64,000 bases of DNA from positions 2,728,001 through 2,792,000 of the forward strand of contig NZ_CP166919.1 of the NCBI RefSeq assembly GCF_041379765.1. Reading direction: 5' to 3'. This document shows positions 17,274 through 26,100 of the stretch, piece by piece (within the stretch, counting starts at the first letter, position 1; every line of letters starts with the position of its first letter). The notes beneath the pieces were generated by a model. It saw nothing but the letters and a program-made list of their open reading frames with translations, was not told the DNA's origin and ran no database searches. Made by a program: the position numbers and the translations under genes. This DNA comes from Thalassotalea sp. Sam97 (GTDB lineage: Bacteria; Pseudomonadota; Gammaproteobacteria; Enterobacterales; Alteromonadaceae).

Positions 17274-18003
17274 TTCTTCTCCCGTATGTATTGTTACCGG
17301 TGGTTCATCCGGTATTGGCTTGGCAATTTGTAAGGTGTTTATCAGCGCTGGTTACCAAGTGTTTAACCTCGATATTCAAGTCAGTGATATTGGCCATTTC
17401 ATTGATTGTGATATGCGCAACAGTGCGCAAGTTAAGGCGGCGATAAGTCAAGTGGTTAGCAACACAAGTCGTGTTGATGTACTGGTTTCCAATGCCGGCA
17501 TGCATTTTAGCGCAAATATCGAACAAACCTGTGAGGCAAGCTTTGATAAGGTTTTTGATTTAAACGTTAAAGGTGCTATTGCTGCCACCCAAGCAGTATT
17601 GCCGATGATGAAACAGCAACACCATGGTAGCATTATTTATATTGCTTCTGATCAAGCCCTAATAGGCAAGCCATCATCATTTGCCTACAACCTTTCCAAA
17701 CATGCGTTAGCATCGATGGCCAAAACAACGGCCCTTGATTACGCCAGTTTTAACATCCGTGCTAACGCCCTTTGTCCTGGCACCATCGAAACACCGCTGT
17801 ATCATCAGGCGATTGATAACTATTGTGCCAAAAGCGGTGCTGATAAAGTCAAAGTAGATGCCGAAGAAGCAGCCTTGCAACCTCTTAACCGTTTGGGTCA
17901 GCCTGAAGAAGTTGCGGAGTATGCGTTATTTTTAGCATCGAACAAAGCCAGTTTCATTACTGGTTCATTGCCCGTGATTGATGGTGGTTATACGACCCGC
18001 TAG
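17263..18003 (+). CDS. SDR-family NAD(P)-dependent oxidoreductase
   Basis: A 246-residue short-chain dehydrogenase. The Rossmann motif VTGGSSGIGLAI is near residue 10 and LVSNAGMHF follows. The catalytic YxxxK is in FAYNLSKHALA, and the C-terminal end has SFITGSLPVIDGGY, all classical SDR features. The start at 17263 overlaps the NRDE stop by 11 bases, so the two genes are translationally linked. An upstream ATG at 17236 lacks a ribosome site. With the neighbouring lactonase-like and dehydratase genes, oxidation of a sugar to a lactone is a reasonable inferred role. Confidence 0.88.
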   Translation: MSSNSSPVCIVTGGSSGIGLAICKVFISAGYQVFNLDIQVSDIGHFIDCDMRNSAQVKAAISQVVSNTSRVDVLVSNAGMHFSANIEQTCEASFDKVFDLNVKGAIAATQAVLPMMKQQHHGSIIYIASDQALIGKPSSFAYNLSKHALASMAKTTALDYASFNIRANALCPGTIETPLYHQAIDNYCAKSGADKVKVDAEEAALQPLNRLGQPEEVAEYALFLASNKASFITGSLPVIDGGYTTR

Positions 18004-18028
18004 CTACTGGCAACATTAGCGATATCCT

Positions 18029-18871
18029 ATGCAAATTATCGATCCGCACCTGCATTTATTTAATCTGCGACAAGGCGACTACCACTGGTTGCAAAAAACT
18101 CGCGCGCCATTTTGGCCAGACAAAGCGATTATTAACAAAGATTTTCGCGAAAACGATCTACAACTCAGTGATGGTTTAAAATTGGCTGGTTTTATTCATA
18201 TTGAAGCGGGCTTTGACAACTTAAAACCATGGCGTGAGCTAGGTTGGTTAGAACAACATTGCCATCTGCCATTTAAAAGTATCGCTTTTGTTGCCTTGGA
18301 CGATGGTCAATTTAGCGATAAATTAATGCGCTTAAACGATCATCGATCAATGATCGGCATCCGCCACATTCTCGAAGACGATGCCAAAAAGGTACTCAAG
18401 CAACCGACCGCATTAGCGCATTTACAACAACTTGCTGAGCATCAGTTATTATTCGAATGCCAAGCCAATCTCGCCGATCACAGCATCGTTGAAGCATTAT
18501 TGCAATTGTTGATCAAGACACCTGATTTGCAGATGATTATTAACCACTGTGGTATGCCGAGTAGCAATCACATGAGTAATAGCTTAATCGACAATTTGAC
18601 CTTATTAGCCCAGTTTACAGGGGTAAGCATCAAATGCTCTGGGTTTGAAATGCGTGACAGACATTGGCAATGGTCAGAGCTAGAAGATACCCTCGCTATA
18701 CTTATTGATATATTCACTATCGAGCGAGTAATGCTAGCAAGTAACTTTCCACTGACACTATTTAGCCGATCATACCAAGCATTATGGCAAGGCTATGCGT
18801 CGTTAAGCTACCCGAGCCAGCAATTAGATGCGCTTTGCTATGATAATGCCAAGCGCATCTACAAACTCTAA
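18029..18871 (+). CDS. Amidohydrolase-2 family protein, lactonase-like
   Basis: A 280-residue TIM-barrel hydrolase. The metal-binding HxH is in IDPHLHLFNL (residues 4-13), the later histidine in MIINHCGMP, and the C-terminal barrel motif is MLASNFPLTLF. This is the family of L-fuconolactonase, L-rhamnonolactonase and related sugar-lactone hydrolases. The gene follows the SDR gene by 25 bases on the same strand, which supports a dehydrogenase-then-lactonase pair. The substrate cannot be read from sequence alone. Confidence 0.82.
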   Translation: MQIIDPHLHLFNLRQGDYHWLQKTRAPFWPDKAIINKDFRENDLQLSDGLKLAGFIHIEAGFDNLKPWRELGWLEQHCHLPFKSIAFVALDDGQFSDKLMRLNDHRSMIGIRHILEDDAKKVLKQPTALAHLQQLAEHQLLFECQANLADHSIVEALLQLLIKTPDLQMIINHCGMPSSNHMSNSLIDNLTLLAQFTGVSIKCSGFEMRDRHWQWSELEDTLAILIDIFTIERVMLASNFPLTLFSRSYQALWQGYASLSYPSQQLDALCYDNAKRIYKL

Positions 18872-18892
18872 TGCGACACTTGTAAATTGTAC

Positions 18893-20068
18893 TTATTTAA
18901 CAATCATATGCGGTGAGCGATAGACTACCTCGTCGTTTAAATGAATACCGATACCCGGCGTATCAGAAACGATAAAGTTACCATTTACAGGCTGCGGATC
19001 TTCAATACATAATTCGCGATTCCAGTCTTTTATGGCGTATGTGTGGTGCTCATGAATTAAAAAGTTTGGGATGGCTGTTTCAAGATGCAAAGCCGCCGCC
19101 GTTGCCACCGGCCCACCACAAACATGCGCTTGAATACGTACATCAAAGGTGTCGGCATAATCACATACCTTTTTGGTTTCGGTATAACCACCACACAAAC
19201 CAATATCGGGCTGCAGGACATCAATCGACATATCTTGCATATACGGTTTAATGTTCCAGCGATTATATAAACGCTCGCCTCCAGCAATAGGGACATTAAC
19301 TTTTTCGGCGACTTTTTTGTGGAGATCGGAGTTAAGGTAATTGACCGGCTCTTCAAAATACATGCAGTTAAACTCTTGTGCTAGTTCACCTAACTGAATT
19401 GCACTACTTACACCTGGCAACGAATGGCATTCAAAAATAATATCCGCGTCATCACCAATTGCATCGCGAATGGCTTGTAAGCGGGCTCGAAACAAACGCA
19501 GCTCTGATTGAGTAAATAATTTTGTGCGATCAAAAAAACATTCCCCATCTGCGCCATACATAATAGGATCCACTTTTACTGCATCATAGCCTTGCGCTAT
19601 CGCCTTACTGGCCGCTTCACCGTACTCTTGTGGCGCAATTAACGCTTTAAACTCACTATCCCAGTCAAATTGTAATTGTGATGCATAAGTACGCAGCTTA
19701 TCGTTCACTCTACCGCCAAGTAGCTGATATACCGGCACTCCTAACGCTTTACCTTTAATATCCCACAATGCGGTATCGATGGCGCTCATGGCCGCATAAA
19801 TGATAGGCCCACCACCTAAGCCCCAAAAACTCTCGCGCAACATTCGTGACCACAACGCTTCTGTTTGCATAGGATCGTGACCAAGCAACATGGCCTCGCT
19901 AATTTCTTTTATCATATGAGCGGCTGCACTGTGCCCTAAATCGTAAGCCAGACCCGCTTCTCCAATACCGTTTATTCCTTCATCGGTATGTATACGCACA
20001 AATACGGGATTCCATACTGTTCGTTTGGGACAGTGAATATCAAAAATTTCAACACTCGTTACTTTCAT
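18893..20068 (-). CDS. Mandelate racemase/enolase-superfamily sugar-acid dehydratase
   Basis: A 391-residue enolase-superfamily enzyme. The N-terminal capping domain contains NGIGEAGLAYDLG and WDIKGKALGVPVYQLLGG. Barrel motifs are YDAVKVDP (catalytic Lys position), the three acidic metal ligands in IIFECHS, YFEEPVN and AGGERLY, then VLQPDIGLCGG and the catalytic-histidine strand IQAHVCGG. These fit sugar-acid dehydratases of the mandelate racemase group (galactonate, fuconate or rhamnonate type). Specificity is unresolved. It is convergent with the lactonase gene and followed by the aldolase-type gene upstream in its own operon. Confidence 0.85.
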   Translation of the reverse strand: MKVTSVEIFDIHCPKRTVWNPVFVRIHTDEGINGIGEAGLAYDLGHSAAAHMIKEISEAMLLGHDPMQTEALWSRMLRESFWGLGGGPIIYAAMSAIDTALWDIKGKALGVPVYQLLGGRVNDKLRTYASQLQFDWDSEFKALIAPQEYGEAASKAIAQGYDAVKVDPIMYGADGECFFDRTKLFTQSELRLFRARLQAIRDAIGDDADIIFECHSLPGVSSAIQLGELAQEFNCMYFEEPVNYLNSDLHKKVAEKVNVPIAGGERLYNRWNIKPYMQDMSIDVLQPDIGLCGGYTETKKVCDYADTFDVRIQAHVCGGPVATAAALHLETAIPNFLIHEHHTYAIKDWNRELCIEDPQPVNGNFIVSDTPGIGIHLNDEVVYRSPHMIVK

Positions 20069-20083
20069 CGCTGGGCTCGCTTA

Positions 20084-20851
20084 TTATTGATTGAAATCAG
20101 AGTTAATACGCAACGCTTTGCGCATCATAGCTGGCCATGCTTTATCACCACCAGTTTGTCCAGAATGCACCACATTGGCTTGGCGATATATGTTATCGGC
20201 AACATCATCTGCGACATTAACCACATCAGTACCAGTTGCTTGTAGTTGCAATTGGATTTCACAGGCGCGTTGTAAGTCGTACATTCGCATAAACGCATCG
20301 CCGATGCTCGAACCTAGTGTTAAGGCCCCGTGATTGCGCAGCAACAAATGATTATTTGAGCCAAGGTTTTCTTGTAAACGTGCTTTTTCATCAGGGTTTA
20401 CCGCCAACCCTTCGTAGTCGTGATAACTTAAGCTAGCCAATGAAAACAGCGAATACTGACTCAATGGCAATAATCCCTGTTGTTGACTGGCCACAGCAAT
20501 CGTCGCATTGGTATGTAAGTGCATAACGCAAGTTGCATCATGCCGAGCTTGGTGCACGGCACTGTGAATCGTAAACCCAGCAGGATTAATCGAAAATTCA
20601 CCGCCATCAAGGACATTGCCATCGATATCAATTTTTACCAGATTGGATGCCGTCACTTCATCAAACGCAATTCCAAACGCGTTAATTAGGAAGTGTTCGC
20701 TATTAGGAATACGTACAGATATATGCGTATAAATCAGATCATCCCACCCAAAATGAGCCACCAATCGATAACAGGCGGCAAGTTCCACCCGCATTTGCCA
20801 TTCAATATCACTAACCTTTGTTTTTAAATTTCGCTGTAATAACTGATACAT
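20084..20851 (-). CDS. Class II aldolase/adducin family protein
   Basis: A 255-residue protein of the class II aldolase/adducin fold. Zinc-ligand histidines appear in VMHLHTNA (HxH) and LLRNHGALTLG, and YTHISVRIP is the phosphate- or carboxylate-binding loop of the family. The ATG at 20849-20851 has GGTGG just upstream; the frame continues to a TTG at 20860, which is less likely. It precedes the dehydratase gene by 15 bases on the minus strand, so the two form an operon. A retro-aldol cleavage of a 2-keto-3-deoxy sugar acid is inferred from context. Confidence 0.85.
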   Translation of the reverse strand: MYQLLQRNLKTKVSDIEWQMRVELAACYRLVAHFGWDDLIYTHISVRIPNSEHFLINAFGIAFDEVTASNLVKIDIDGNVLDGGEFSINPAGFTIHSAVHQARHDATCVMHLHTNATIAVASQQQGLLPLSQYSLFSLASLSYHDYEGLAVNPDEKARLQENLGSNNHLLLRNHGALTLGSSIGDAFMRMYDLQRACEIQLQLQATGTDVVNVADDVADNIYRQANVVHSGQTGGDKAWPAMMRKALRINSDFNQ

Positions 20852-20995
20852 AACCACCAAAAACGTTAACCATTTGTTAAAACATACTATATGAGGTCAC
20901 GGATAACTGGCAATCAAAACATTCGCGCATTAAACTTACAGTACCCTGTCGATAAGGCAGTGACTCTGTATTTAGCTTTGATGTGATGTATCAAC

Positions 20996-21904
20996 ATGTT
21001 CTATAAATTTATGCTCGCTATAGTTAGTGTTTGTTTACTTACGCTAACAAATTCTATTTATGCTATTGAATTTCAAATTCCTCGAGACGATAGTCGCCTG
21101 GTAGGCGAACTAACGTATTACACCGTGCAAGACGGCGATCACTTTCAAAGTATTGCTGAAAAATATCGCGTCGGTTATTTGGCAATGATGGAAGCCAACC
21201 CTGGTGTCGATCCGCTTCGCCCTAAGGTAGGTACTGAACTTGTCATACCAACTCAAATGATTTTACCGTACGTTAAGCAGGACGGTATTGTTATCAACTT
21301 ATCGGAATTAAGGTTGTATTATTTCGACAAACAGCGTGATACCGTTCATGTGTTTCCTGTCGGTATCGGCAAAATAGGCGATATGACACCACGTCTCGTC
21401 AGTAAAATTACCGAAAAACGAAAAAACCCTAACTGGTACCCGACAGCCAATACCCGTCGAGAATACCTTGCCAAAAACGGCAAACCAATGCCTAAGATGA
21501 TCCCTGCAGGTCCTCAAAACCCGCTTGGCGATTACGCAATGCGCATTGGTAATAGTGCCTATTTAATCCATGGAACTAATCAACGCTTTGGTATTGGCAT
21601 GCGCGTTAGTGCCGGCTGTATTCGGATGTACCCTGCTGATATCGAATGGCTATTTAATAACACGCCTAAAGGCACTGCGGTACGCATTATCGACCAACCA
21701 ATCAAAATGACTTACTTAGAGCCTGATGTACGCATGATTGAAATTCATGCGCCATTAACCAGTAACAATGGTGAAGTCCCTAGCTTGTTGCCACTATCGC
21801 TTGGTGTGCAAAATTTTATTGGCGATAATCCAGAGAAAATTGAATTAGTGGAAGAGTTACTTGATGCCCCAACAGGTTTACCATTATTGCTCGATCGTCG
21901 TTAA
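20996..21904 (+). CDS. LysM-containing L,D-transpeptidase (ErfK/YbiS type)
   Basis: A periplasmic enzyme of 302 residues with an N-terminal signal peptide (hydrophobic 5-22, ending SIYA). A LysM module covers about residues 41-88 (YYTVQDGDHFQSIAEKY), and the YkuD catalytic domain about 98-235, with H192 in LIHGTN and the catalytic C208 in SAGCIRM. ErfK/YbiS/YcfS-type enzymes attach Braun's lipoprotein to peptidoglycan. A Braun-like lipoprotein gene lies immediately downstream in convergent orientation, which supports that role over 3-3 crosslinking. Confidence 0.92.
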   Translation: MFYKFMLAIVSVCLLTLTNSIYAIEFQIPRDDSRLVGELTYYTVQDGDHFQSIAEKYRVGYLAMMEANPGVDPLRPKVGTELVIPTQMILPYVKQDGIVINLSELRLYYFDKQRDTVHVFPVGIGKIGDMTPRLVSKITEKRKNPNWYPTANTRREYLAKNGKPMPKMIPAGPQNPLGDYAMRIGNSAYLIHGTNQRFGIGMRVSAGCIRMYPADIEWLFNNTPKGTAVRIIDQPIKMTYLEPDVRMIEIHAPLTSNNGEVPSLLPLSLGVQNFIGDNPEKIELVEELLDAPTGLPLLLDRR

Positions 21905-22060
21905 TCAAAGCGATGAAACCGCAGTAAGTGCGGGTGTCATTAATAAACAATGCGCTTGTGATGAGTAGAGCGAAACAACACCGCTCGTTAACTAAGTGCT
22001 ACATTGATATGGTACATTATCTTCAGTAGTCATTTAATGATAAAAGTGAGACACAAAAAA

Positions 22061-22084
22061 ACGCCGACATTACGTCGGCGTTTT
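22061..22084. terminator. Bidirectional terminator between transpeptidase and lipoprotein genes
   Basis: The stem ACGCCGAC/GTCGGCGT has a five-base loop and is extended by A and T runs on both sides (AAAAAA before, TTTT after). It serves both convergent genes. Confidence 0.88.
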
Positions 22085-22107
22085 ACTTCGATAATACTTA
22101 GGTGTCG

Positions 22108-22392
22108 CTATTTTTTGTAACCGCTGACAATATTGTCAATACGATCATTTGCACGTTCTGCTTCAGATTTAGCATCAGCCGCCATCGCTTTTGCATCATT
22201 TGCAGCTGCGGTTGCTGCTGCCACATCATCTCGTAACGCTGCTTGACCATCTGCTAGAGAATCAACTTTTGATGCTAGGTTATCCATCTTCATGTTTAAG
22301 TCTGCGATATCAGCTTCTAATTTTGCGTGACCAGCACAGCCAGATAGACCGAGTGCTAGAACCACAGTTGAAAGCATTAATGATTTTTTCAT
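22108..22392 (-). CDS. Braun-type (Lpp-like) murein lipoprotein
   Basis: A 94-residue lipoprotein with lipobox L16-S17-G18-C19. The mature part of 76 residues is an almost unbroken heptad-repeat coiled coil (KLEADIADLNMKMDNLASKV and on), with an Ala-rich stretch in the middle. It ends YKK, placing terminal lysines where Lpp is joined to peptidoglycan. It is longer than E. coli Lpp (58 mature residues), which would imply a wider outer membrane-to-wall spacing if the helix is continuous. It is convergent with the transpeptidase gene that probably anchors it. Confidence 0.85.
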   Translation of the reverse strand: MKKSLMLSTVVLALGLSGCAGHAKLEADIADLNMKMDNLASKVDSLADGQAALRDDVAAATAAANDAKAMAADAKSEAERANDRIDNIVSGYKK

Positions 22393-22563
22393 CCTGTCAC
22401 TCCGAGTTTCTCAATTGTTAACATTTAAGGTAATACCAAAGTCAGTATGGCATAAAATCACAAAAGTACATATTTTTTGGTTAACTATTAATCACTTGCT
22501 CTGTCCGATATGCCATATTCAGATTCTTAGTTGATTAAGATCAAATGTTTAATGGCGCTAAGC

Positions 22564-23052
22564 TTAGGTAGACTGCGTCGCCAGTAACGGTAAACCTAGA
22601 TCTTCCTTCACTTTCTCTATGACAACATAAGTATGGGTTTGCGATACACCTGGCAATTCCACCACTTTGCCCAACACATCACGATAATTGTCCATACTGG
22701 TTACGCGAAGCTTTATAAGGTAATCAAACCCGCCAGCCACCATATGGCATTCGGCGACCTCGCGAATACCAACCACTTGATCGCGAAATTGATTAAATAT
22801 ATCAGCCGTTGTTCTATCTAATGTCACTTGAATAAAGGCCGACATGCCGATATTCAGTTTTTGCGCATCTAATATTGCCCCGTAGCGCTTAATATATCCC
22901 TCTGCTTCAAGTCGTTTTACTCGATCAAGGCACGGGCTAGGGCTTAAATTAACTTGTTTAGCAAGCTCAACATTGGATATGCGAGCATTGAGTTGCAGGG
23001 TCGCTAGAATAGTTAAATCAATGCGGTCCAACTGTCTACTTTTCACACTCAT
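22564..23052 (-). CDS. Lrp/AsnC-family transcriptional regulator, probable proline-responsive PutA regulator
   Basis: A 162-residue regulator. The N-terminal helix-turn-helix is LDRIDLTILATLQLNARISN to about residue 55, followed by the RAM ligand domain (GMSAFIQVTLDRT, VAECHMVAGGFDYLIKLRV). It is divergent from putA with 136 bases between the starts. The PutA protein here lacks its own DNA-binding domain, and Lrp-type activators (PutR/BkdR group) beside putA are known in other proteobacteria. Control of putA by proline is therefore the likely role, by inference from position. Confidence 0.85.
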   Translation of the reverse strand: MSVKSRQLDRIDLTILATLQLNARISNVELAKQVNLSPSPCLDRVKRLEAEGYIKRYGAILDAQKLNIGMSAFIQVTLDRTTADIFNQFRDQVVGIREVAECHMVAGGFDYLIKLRVTSMDNYRDVLGKVVELPGVSQTHTYVVIEKVKEDLGLPLLATQST

Positions 23053-23188
23053 AAAGTATTAAATATGGTTTTGGAAAGATATTTCCCAATATTATACCGA
23101 TTTTTTGCCGAATACATCAGCACATTTTGTTATGAATAGTTGATAATGCGCGCAAAATTATCGTACAAAATTTAGATAGGTTAAAACT

Positions 23189-26100
23189 ATGCTTTTTAAT
23201 GGGACCTTAACGACTGACGATCCTATTCGCCAGAAAATACGCGACGCCTATCGCGCCAATGAAAACGACATTCTTGAGCAATTACTACCTCTTGCGGAAA
23301 TCGGTGCAAACGCTCGTTCTCGAGTGTGGGAAAAAGCCCGCCAAATGGTAGTGCAAATTCGTAAAGATCAAGAAGGTAAAGGTGGCGTAGATGCGCTATT
23401 AAACGAATTCTCACTTTCGACTGAAGAAGGTGTGGTATTGATGTGTTTGGCTGAAGCCTTGTTGCGCGTACCAGACAAAGATACCGCGGATAAGCTTATT
23501 CGCGATAAGCTTGCTGAAGGTGACTGGAGTTCACACATTGGTAACTCCGACTCTATTTTCGTTAATGCGTCATCATGGGGCTTACTACTAACCGGTAAGC
23601 TGGTTAATTACTCAGACGAGAAAAAAGCCGAGCAATTTGGTTTATTAAGAAAAACCGTTGGTCGTTTAGGTGAACCAGTAATCCGTAAAGCGGTGCGTTA
23701 TGCGATGCAAATTATGGGCACCCAATTTGTTATGGGTCGCACCATTGATGGCGCTGTAGAGCGAGCAGTAAAAACCGAAGCAAAAGGCTATACCTACTCT
23801 TACGACATGTTAGGTGAAGGTGCGCGTACCATGAAGGACGCTGATCGCTACCTACAAAGCTACGTCACTGCCATTCATGCCATTGGTAAAGCGGCTAAAG
23901 GTCGTGGTCCTCAGAAAAGCCCTGGTATTTCGATTAAATTATCGGCCATTCACCCACGCTATGAATTTACCCATCGCGACCGTGTGATCGAAGAATTAGT
24001 ACCACGCTTAAAAGATCTTGCGCTATTAGCGAAATCTTACAATATTGGTTTTACCGTTGACGCAGAAGAAGCGGACCGTCTAGATATTTCTTTAGACGTG
24101 ATTGCTGCGGTATTCCTAGATAAAGATCTTGATGGTTGGGATGGTTTTGGTATCGCCTTACAGGCTTATCAAAAACGCGCTCTATTCGTTCTTGAGTGGG
24201 TACGTGAACAAACCTTAACGGCGGGTCGTCAAATGATGGTACGTTTGGTTAAGGGTGCTTACTGGGATAGTGAAATTAAAATTACCCAAGTTGAAGGCTT
24301 TGAAGACTTCCCTGTATTCTCACGTAAACCGTCTACTGACGTGTCTTACCATGCTTGTGCAAAAAAACTGCTTGAGTACCGAGATACCATTTACCCACAA
24401 TTTGCCACCCACAATGCCTACACCGTAGCCACCATTTTAGAAATGGCTGGCAGCAATAAAGAAGGCTTTGAATTCCAACGTTTGCACGGTATGGGTGAAT
24501 CTTTATACGACCAAGTAGTGACCGGTGATCGTGTGCCTTGTCGTGTATACGCCCCAGTTGGTGAGCATTCAGATCTTCTGGCTTACTTAGTTCGTCGCTT
24601 ACTTGAAAACGGCGCAAATAGCTCGTTTGTAAACAACATTGTTGACGAAAAAATTCCAGTGGAATCACTACTACAAGATCCGGTAGAAGAAGTGCGTGGT
24701 TGGGTCAATAAATATAACCCTCAAATTCCACAATCTATTGAGATTTACGGTGAAGAGCGCGATAACTCAAAAGGTATCGATTTAACCAATATCGATCACA
24801 TCACACCAATGCGTGACAACTTAAACGCATGGTTTGAAAATGCGATTAAAGCCGAAAAAATCGACGGCGCTGAGCCGGTAATCAACCCAGCGAATCACGA
24901 TGAAGTTATCGGTTACATAAAGCATGCTGACAGCCAACAAATGCAGCAAATTTTAGCCGACTCACAAGCAGCCTTCGCAAGTTGGTCACAAGTCGATGTT
25001 GCCGAGCGTGCAGAGATTTTATTAAAAACGGCTGTTCTACTAGAAGAGCATATGGACGAGTTCATCGCTATGTGTATCAAAGAAGCAGGTAAGATCCCAG
25101 CAGATGGTGTTGCAGAAGTTCGTGAAGCTGTCGATTTTTGTCGTTACTACGCGGCGCGTGCCAAAGAGCTAATGGCCGACGACGAGCTACAATCACGTGG
25201 CGTGGTGTTGTGTATCAGTCCATGGAACTTCCCGCTAGCAATCTTCCTAGGCCAAGTTGCTGCGGCAATTGTTACTGGTAACACGGTTGTAGCTAAACCT
25301 GCTGAGCAAACCAGCCTAGTTGCCCTGCGCACCATTGAGCTAATGCAGCAAGCTGGTTTACCTGCCGATGTTGTTATTCCAGTGATCGCTCGCGGTAGCG
25401 AAGTTGGCGCAAATATTGTTCCAGATGAACGCGTTCAGGCGATCATGTTCACCGGTTCAACGGCGACAGGTACTTGGATTTCACAAAAACTGGCTGAGCG
25501 TCAAGGCGAGCCAGTGCCACTGATTGCCGAAACTGGTGGTCAAAACTGCATGATCGTGGATTCAACTGCGTTACCAGAGCAAGTGGTTGATGATGTGGTT
25601 ACTTCGGGCTTCCAGTCTGCTGGTCAACGTTGCTCTGCATTACGCGTGTTATTCTTGCAAGAAGATATCGCCGATAAAGTTATCGACATGATCAAAGGCG
25701 CAATGCAAGAGCTACATGTTGGCGATCCAGCATTACTCAGCACAGACGTTGGTCCGGTTATCGACGAAAAAGCCTTTAATGCCCTAAACGCTCACGTTGA
25801 TTACTTAAAAGATAAAGCGACATTGCACTACCAGTGCAGTCTGCCTAAGCTAGCTCATGGTCACTACTTCTTTGCACCGCGCCTGTATGAAATCAGCGAC
25901 TTATCGGTACTTAAAGAAGAAGTATTTGGTCCATGTGTGCATATTATCCGCTACAAAGCTCAAGACTTAGAAAACGTGATTGACCAAGTTAATGGTACCG
26001 GTTTTGGTTTAACTATGGGTATCCATACGCGTATCGAAGAGAAAAGCGAATACCTAGCGCAACGTTCACGTGCCGGTAACGTTTATGTTAACCGTAACAT

